64,000 bases of DNA from positions 107,507,982-107,571,981 of the forward strand of contig CM051457.1 of the NCBI GenBank assembly GCA_028274465.1, given 5' to 3'. This DNA is from Plantago ovata. Its lineage: Eukaryota; Streptophyta; Magnoliopsida; Lamiales; Plantaginaceae. Numbering within the stretch: position 1 is the first letter of the stretch; each line of letters starts with the position of its first letter. Positions 58,320 to 64,000 of the stretch are shown one piece after another. The position numbers and the translations under genes are program-made. The notes beneath the pieces were generated by a model. It saw only the letters and a list, made by a program, of their open reading frames with translations, did no database searches and was not told the origin of the DNA.

Positions 58320-58818
58320 TGATGAAGGTAAAACCGGTTAGAGAGTTTATATCATCATCTCTCGATCCATGGAAGCTGATGGAAGGAGTATTTTGAGTGT
58401 GGACGGAGATGAGTGCCTGCAAAATGAGGTGAAAGTAAGGGGGAGGGGACTTAGCTCCGGCCTACCGAAGTTAGACCGGTGGGCAAGTCAATGTGTTGAG
58501 AAGTGAAAAATGGAATAGTAATGACTGAATGATGCGAGCAATAAATGAGGACATATATATAGGATACGGTAGAGGTCCCACATTTTCTCTAGGTGTTCGA
58601 CCCGAGTAGGTGGCCTTTTCGTTCGGCATACTTGTTCGACCCCCGTGGTAGTTCGACCCTTGGGGCGTACCGCTTGAGTAGTTCGACCCTTGGAACGTAC
58701 TACTTGAGTAGTTCGACCCATGTGGATACCTTCGGGTCCGAGGGGTCATAACAAGTAATCCGTTCGAGTCCATAACAAGGTTGTTCGACTTGTAGCTTTA
58801 CCACTTGTCCCCATATCA
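58320..58818 (-). repeat. 5' LTR of the Tat element
   Basis: Identical to the 3' LTR apart from one base. Confidence 0.97.
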
Positions 58819-58823
58819 GATCT

Positions 58824-59759
58824 CAACATTGATTTCTTCGACTTATAATTTAACATGGTTATTTATATTATACCTTTATTCACTAATTTGATTAGTTCCA
58901 CGATTTTGGTTGGTTGTGTACGTCTTTCCTAAACAGATTATGTTCAAGACAAAAGACTTCCTGTTGAGAAAGATTTATGAAGACGTTTTAATCAAGAACA
59001 AGGATACTACATGACTCCCAGTATGATTAGAATTTGTTCATGAAGAAATATGTACAAGAACAACTTTTATTAGGATAAGGACTCTGGTGCGTGTGACCTA
59101 ATTACTTGGACTAAGAGTTATTAAACAAATAGAAGACGAGTGCAGATTTGATTAGCAGTTGAGGAGAAAAAGACCAATCTATCAAGACAACAAGATCTGT
59201 GTGGACTCTTCTCAATGTATCCATGCTACATTATAAAATACATTAGAACATCCATCGTGAAGACTTGAAGATTTCTCATTATAATTCAATTTAGATTTCT
59301 ATGTTAAGAGTCTTCTGGGTGTTTTAGTTTTTATTCGAGCTTGTTGATTTTGTTCGTGTGAACTGTGAACGTGATTTTGTTAGGATTAGTTAAAATTGGG
59401 TTACATTACCTGTGTAAAATCTACTAGCACCTTACCATATGATTATGACTTGTGATTGATCAAACTTAGATTTCCCTTCTACTTATAGATATTTAGCCAT
59501 GAGGCCACGTGGGGTTAATTCTTTATACCCATGAAGAGAAAAAACTGTGTTATTTACTTTTAGCTTCTCAACTTATTATTTGAAGAGTTTACAAGTAATT
59601 AGACCAATGTTGTTGTTATGTCCATTGATCTTAACGTTATACTCAACATTGTTGTAACATTGTTTCTACTAACACAATTTTGCATAACCAAATTAGAATC
59701 CATGATTTTTCAAAGAGGATGAGGGAGAGGCAGTGAGCGAAATGGGAAAGAAGAAGACT
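58824..59759. other. Intergenic, nothing recognised
   Basis: AT-rich non-coding DNA between the Tat element and a CACTA-like end. No open frame of note. Confidence 0.5.
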
Positions 59760-60115
59760 TCTCGTCTTTATATAAGACATTTAGTGACTGATAGATAAAT
59801 CGTCGCTATATAGCATCAGATAGTGATATCCGTCACTATATTTTAATTTCTCATTTACGTTTTCACCTTTTTTAAATGGTCAACAAACTAAGCGACGAAT
59901 GATTTATTCGACGTAATTGGTCAACAGACTAAGCGACAGATGATTTATTATCGCCAAGTAGCGACGAAATTGGTCAACGGACTAAGGACAAATGATTTAT
60001 TCGTCATTAAATAGCGACGGAATGATTATTCATCGAACAATAGAGACAGATTAAAATGGGTTAGAGCTTAGTTCGTCCCCATTAGCCGTCGCTATAGCTG
60101 GGATTTCTTGTAGTG
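59760..60115 (-). mobile_element. CACTA-like terminus
   Basis: Ends GGGATTTCTTGTAGTG on the plus strand, that is CACTACAAGAAATCCC inward on the minus strand. It is preceded by many degenerate AGCGACGAA and TGGTCAACAGACTAAGCGAC repeats, the subterminal array of a CACTA element. The matching opposite end was not found, and the interior boundary at the left is approximate. Confidence 0.6.
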
Positions 60116-60677
60116 TTCCTTTCTGAACCAACTACTGTTAGAGGACTCATAGTTTCTGCACTTTATGACGAACTACTGCTTGATGACTTACCGAGAAGAT
60201 CCCCGCAAATGGTGACAACACCTTTGTCATTCCAAATACTGAAAAAAAAATGAAATAAACAATAATGATCGATACGTGAACGTATTATTGGGAACAATCT
60301 CGAGATATCTAACTGATGACAGATTTCTGCTATTGTATAGTAGGCATTAATGATACTTTGTGCTCTTTTGTTATAATTATTCATGTAGGAACGGAGGGAG
60401 TAGTTGTGAATATAGGTGGATTATATATAATGAAATCCGGAGGCCTCGTAGCCATTCCATTCTAATGATGTTAGGTTAAAAGGTATCCATTATGTCATTA
60501 GAAGTAAAGGCGTGCAGTTCGACATAATTAAAATTTAAAAGGTATCTATCTTCTCTTCTTCTTGTTCCTTCTTCTTTCAATTTATCATCTTCTCTTTCTT
60601 ACTACTCCTCATCCACGGTGCCCGTGCCACCACCTCAAGACCGCCACCACCGAACCTCAACACCACCACCACAACCA
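60116..60677. other. Intergenic before copia-3
   Basis: Includes a CCA/CCG-rich low-complexity stretch at 60610-60677. A short minus-strand frame at 60163-60384 looks like chance. Confidence 0.4.
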
Positions 60678-63600
60678 TGTTGAGGACTCTCCAGAATCCT
60701 CAGACGTTATCTCCTAAGATAACTATATGACCTTATTGATTGTATTTTATCTAGCTAACTACTTGATTAGATTTGCTAGCTTTGTACTTATCTTGTATAG
60801 ATTCTATGTACTACTTCACTATATATATGAAATACAATCACCACAGTAAATGTGTGGTTTCAATATAACTCTTATATGGTATCACGAGTCTTTGGCTAAC
60901 CCCTAAAATAACGATCCCAACATGACCCCCTCCTCTTCCGTTGCTCCACCACCCCTCCCAACCGTTGATCTCACCTTGATCAATACTCTCTCCCATCTTC
61001 TCACCATCAAGCTTGATCTTACCAACTTCCTTTCCTGGAAAGGTCAAGTGATCCCTCTATTTATCGGCCAAAAGATTATTGGCTATCTTGATGGATCGAT
61101 TACTCCACCACCCACCGTTCTTCTTGATGAGGCTGGTAAATCCAGCCCAAATCCAGCCTACGCCACTTGGCTAGAGATGGACTCCAATCTTTTGAGTCTT
61201 CTTCTCTCTACTCTCAAAGAGGAGGCCATGCCTGCCGCACTCGGTGCCACCACTTGTCGCTCCCTTTGGCTCCGCCTTGAGAATGCTTTCAGCCATGGCT
61301 CCAAAAGTCGTGAACTTCGCTTGAAGGACGAGCTTCAGCTCATGAAGCGTGGCTCCCGCCCTGTTGCCGAATATGGTCTACGCTTCAAATGCTTGTGTGA
61401 CCAGTTAACTGCTATTGGTCGTCCGGTTGACGACACCGACAAATCTCATTGGTTCCTACGAGGCCTTGGTCATGAATTTCTAACCTTTTCATCTACTCAT
61501 CTTGCTGCCGATCCAATGCTCACATTCGATGAGTTGGTACCAAAAGCTGAAAGTTTTGAAATCTTTCTGAAGTCTCTTGGTGAGTCCGTTTCCGTTGCTG
61601 TCCCTGCTGCCTTTCATGCTGCACCATCCAATGACCGTGGCTCCTCTTCTCAGCGCAAGGACGGTTACAGAACTCATACTTCAGGCCGTAACAATAACTC
61701 CAAGAAGAGATTTGTTTACCAGATTTGCAATAAGCCTGGCCATACCGCTGATCGTTGTCGCCGTCGCTATGATAATGCCCCTCCACAAGATAACCTTGCT
61801 GATGCTCTTGCTCATCCATCCCTTGCCGGCTCCAACGCTTCAGATTGGTATCTTGACACTGGTGCCTCGGCACATATGACAGCATCACCTTCCACTCTTG
61901 ATGCCTCCCGCCTTTATACTGGTACGGACAAAGTTGTTGTTGGTAATGGTAATTATTTATCTATATCTCATATTGGCAAACGTTCTCTTATGCCTAATCT
62001 TGAATTATTGGATGTCTTGGTTGTGCCTCGGATCACTAAGAATCTCTTATCGATCAGTCGGCTAACTAATGATTTTCCTGTCACTGTGACATTTTCCAAT
62101 GACTCTTTTGTCATCCAGAATCGAACAACGGGAGCACCAGTGGCTCGAGGAAGGCATGAACGCGGTCTCTATGTTCTTCAACAAGTTCACCCCGCACTTT
62201 TGGCGGCAATTCGAAATAAACGCCTTACAGGCTCTTTTCAATTATGGCATTTACGCCTTGGGCATGTTGCTCATAGTACTATTTCTTTATTAAATAAGCA
62301 AGGTCGATTGGTTGTCACTTCGGTTTTGCCGAGCCCTCAGATATGCTCACCATGTCAAATGGCCAAGAGTCATAAGTTACCTTTTACTATCAATGAACGT
62401 CGTGCTTCACGTCCTTTAGATTTGGTTCATTGTGATCTTTGGGGACCCTCCCCATCGCTATCTCGTGATGGTTTCCGATATTATGTTATTTTTGTCGATG
62501 ATTATTCTCGTTTTACATGGTTGTATCCTATCCGTCTTAAATCTGAGTTTATGGATGTGTTCTTACGTTTTCATACATTTGTTGAAACACAATTATCGAC
62601 AAAAATTAAGACATTTCAAAGTGATGGTGGGGGTGAATTTTCGAGCAATAAATTTCGCCTCCATCTTCAGACACATGGAATTCATCACTCCATCTCTTGT
62701 CCATACACTCCAGCTCAAAATGGTAGAGCCGAACGCAAACATCGGCATGTCACAGAAACTGGCCTATCTATGATGTTTCAATCACACATGCCGGTTTCGT
62801 TTTGGGTTGATGCCTTTTCCATGGCTGTTTATGTAATCAATAGAATACCCAGTCCATTCCTTGCTAATGTTTCACCATATGAGCTACTGTTTGGGATACC
62901 TCCTAATTATGAAATGTTTCATCCTTTTGGCTGCCAAGTATATCCGTATTTGCGAGATTATGCACCAAACAAACTCGCTCCTCGTAGCAAACCTTGTGTT
63001 TTTCTTGGCTATTGTGCTAATCACAAGGGGTTCCGTTGTCTCGATCCCGACACATCACGGATTTACATTGTTCGTCATGCCATTTTTGATGAACTTTCTT
63101 TTCCTATGTCAGGTACCCACAAGTCTACCGAAGGTCCTGGAGATGACATAATTAGTACATTTGATGATAATCCTCATGAAACTAATTCATTTCAGGAGCC
63201 CAATACTCAAGTCAAACCCACGGACCATACTTGCTCTACTCATGGCCCATGTATGCTTTGCCAATCTAGCCCACTCAAATTACTTCCCAGTGCCCCCACA
63301 CCATCTCCTCCAGCCGCTATTCTCTCGCCCGAACAGCAGCCACCGCCTCCCATTCCCTGTGTTAATGCAATTCCGGACTCCCTGGAGGCTTCTCCGCGCT
63401 TTGAGCCACCGCCTTCACCTCCTCCCACATCCCCACAGCCGCCACCGCCCCCGCGTCCAATTTCGCGTCGCCGGCCTCCAATTCCTACCCACTCTATGGC
63501 CACCCGCGGTTCGCAGGGCACCTTTAAAATCAAACACCCGGGCCTCCTTGCTGAAATAGCTCCCACTTGTCTTATTCACTCTTTGTTATCATCCGTTGAG

Positions 63601-64000
63601 CCCAAGGGCTACTTGTCAGCTGCAAAACACCCTCAGTGGCTTGCTGCCATGGATGATGAAATCCAGGCCTTACGTAACAATGAGACATGGGAGTTAGTTC
63701 CACGGCCTCCACACTCGAATATTGTTGGTTCGAAATGGGTGTTTCGGACAAAGTTTAACCCTGATGGCACTGTGGAACGATTAAAGGCACGACTGGTTGC
63801 TAAGGGCTTCTCTCAAATACCAGGTTTTGATTTTAATTCTACCTTCAGTCCTGTTGTTAAAGCTTCTACAGTTCGTGTAGTCCTCTCACTTGCTGTAATA
63901 CGCTCTTGGCCATTGCATCAACTTGATGTTAAGAATGCATTCTTAAACGGTTTGATTACTGAAACTGTTTATATGGATCAACCGCCGGGCTATGTCGACT
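60678..64000 (+). mobile_element. Ty1/copia retrotransposon 3 (copia-3), cut by the window end
   Basis: A short LTR of about 198 bases (60678 to about 60875) begins TGTTGAGGACTCTCC and ends CTCTTATA. It is followed at 60877 by TGGTATCACGAGTC, close to the tRNA-Met primer site. The LTR size and gag-pol style resemble the Ale/Retrofit group (inference). The 3' half lies outside the window, so the TSD and LTR age cannot be assessed. Confidence 0.85.
60922..64000 (+). CDS. copia-3 gag-pol polyprotein, open to the window end (partial)
   Basis: Translating from the ATG at 60922 gives about 1,026 codons with no stop before the window ends, so the 3' end is missing and not broken. gag: [31 protein letters not shown], then a zinc knuckle near residue 270 that reads [14 protein letters not shown] (first Cys replaced by Tyr). 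Protease: [12 protein letters not shown]. Pre-integrase: [14 protein letters not shown] with [10 protein letters not shown]. Integrase: [35 protein letters not shown] Pro-rich linker (63290-63470) follows. RT begins [12 protein letters not shown] and runs through [14 protein letters not shown] and [19 protein letters not shown] to the edge. Apart from the zinc-knuckle change it looks competent. Confidence 0.9.
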   Translation, partial: MTPSSSVAPPPLPTVDLTLINTLSHLLTIKLDLTNFLSWKGQVIPLFIGQKIIGYLDGSITPPPTVLLDEAGKSSPNPAYATWLEMDSNLLSLLLSTLKEEAMPAALGATTCRSLWLRLENAFSHGSKSRELRLKDELQLMKRGSRPVAEYGLRFKCLCDQLTAIGRPVDDTDKSHWFLRGLGHEFLTFSSTHLAADPMLTFDELVPKAESFEIFLKSLGESVSVAVPAAFHAAPSNDRGSSSQRKDGYRTHTSGRNNNSKKRFVYQICNKPGHTADRCRRRYDNAPPQDNLADALAHPSLAGSNASDWYLDTGASAHMTASPSTLDASRLYTGTDKVVVGNGNYLSISHIGKRSLMPNLELLDVLVVPRITKNLLSISRLTNDFPVTVTFSNDSFVIQNRTTGAPVARGRHERGLYVLQQVHPALLAAIRNKRLTGSFQLWHLRLGHVAHSTISLLNKQGRLVVTSVLPSPQICSPCQMAKSHKLPFTINERRASRPLDLVHCDLWGPSPSLSRDGFRYYVIFVDDYSRFTWLYPIRLKSEFMDVFLRFHTFVETQLSTKIKTFQSDGGGEFSSNKFRLHLQTHGIHHSISCPYTPAQNGRAERKHRHVTETGLSMMFQSHMPVSFWVDAFSMAVYVINRIPSPFLANVSPYELLFGIPPNYEMFHPFGCQVYPYLRDYAPNKLAPRSKPCVFLGYCANHKGFRCLDPDTSRIYIVRHAIFDELSFPMSGTHKSTEGPGDDIISTFDDNPHETNSFQEPNTQVKPTDHTCSTHGPCMLCQSSPLKLLPSAPTPSPPAAILSPEQQPPPPIPCVNAIPDSLEASPRFEPPPSPPPTSPQPPPPPRPISRRRPPIPTHSMATRGSQGTFKIKHPGLLAEIAPTCLIHSLLSSVEPKGYLSAAKHPQWLAAMDDEIQALRNNETWELVPRPPHSNIVGSKWVFRTKFNPDGTVERLKARLVAKGFSQIPGFDFNSTFSPVVKASTVRVVLSLAVIRSWPLHQLDVKNAFLNGLITETVYMDQPPGYVD

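Larger units (their letters stand above)
48909..58818 (-). mobile_element. Ty3/gypsy retrotransposon, Tat lineage, with antisense ORF
   Basis: 9,910 bases on the minus strand. The LTRs are 499 bases each (48909-49407 and 58320-58818) and begin, in element sense, TGATATGGGGACAAG and end CCTTCATCA. The TSD GATCT is at 48904-48908 and 58819-58823. The primer-site word TTGGCGCCGTCTGTGGG adjoins the 5' LTR (58300-58317 on the plus strand), and the purine tract ACCTGGGGGAC adjoins the 3' LTR. Domains are gag, PR, RT, RNase H, a second RNase H-like domain, and IN, followed by a gene in the opposite direction, as known for the Tat clade. The LTRs differ at one base (48976), so the insertion is very recent. 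Confidence 0.97.

Overview
The window is nuclear DNA of a flowering plant, very likely a eudicot. It is AT-rich and intron-bearing. It carries several plant-type family GH28 polygalacturonase (PG) genes and plant retrotransposon lineages (Ty1/copia, Ty3/gypsy Tat, LINE, SINE, TRIM), plus CACTA, hAT, Mutator-like and Stowaway-type DNA elements. No bacterial or organellar genes were seen, and I do not name a species.

Region by region. 1-13,446: a tandem segmental duplication. Two copies of about 5.75 kb lie 7.70 kb apart and differ at only about a dozen sites. Each copy holds a small three-exon gene of unknown function (+), a composite Mutator-like element carrying a broken short-chain dehydrogenase exon, and a frameshifted PG pseudogene (-). 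13,447-17,529: a LINE remnant, a solo LTR with a perfect target-site duplication (TSD), and a small MITE. 17,530-19,109: a third PG gene (-), broken by a stop codon and a lost splice acceptor. 19,110-33,900: Stowaway-like MITEs, a rotted Ty3/gypsy element, and a nest in which a LINE holds a SINE that holds a copia element, followed by a deleted CACTA element. 33,951-36,015: a fourth PG gene (-), open throughout, whose last exon has been entered by a hAT MITE that now supplies its C-terminus. 37,790-38,143: a TRIM. 38,439-40,247: a fifth PG gene (+), intact, with a lysine-rich tail. 40,382-46,998: a second copia element. 48,909-58,818: a nearly complete, very young Tat-lineage gypsy element with an antisense gene. 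59,760-60,115: a CACTA-like end. 60,678-64,000: a third copia element whose pol frame is still open where the window ends.

How it fits together. The host content is essentially a birth-and-death cluster of exopolygalacturonase-like genes, which are secreted pectin-degrading enzymes often expressed in pollen. Two of the five members look functional and three are dead. Transposable elements have filled the spaces and in one case edited a PG protein. Six insertions can be bounded to the base by matching TSDs: CTATC, CCAAC, GTTTT, GATCT, AATAA and GGTGCTGC. Two further elements have 8-9 bp direct repeats. LTR comparison orders three of the insertions: Tat element (1 difference in 499 bp), copia-1 (5 in 528), copia-2 (about 15 in 874).
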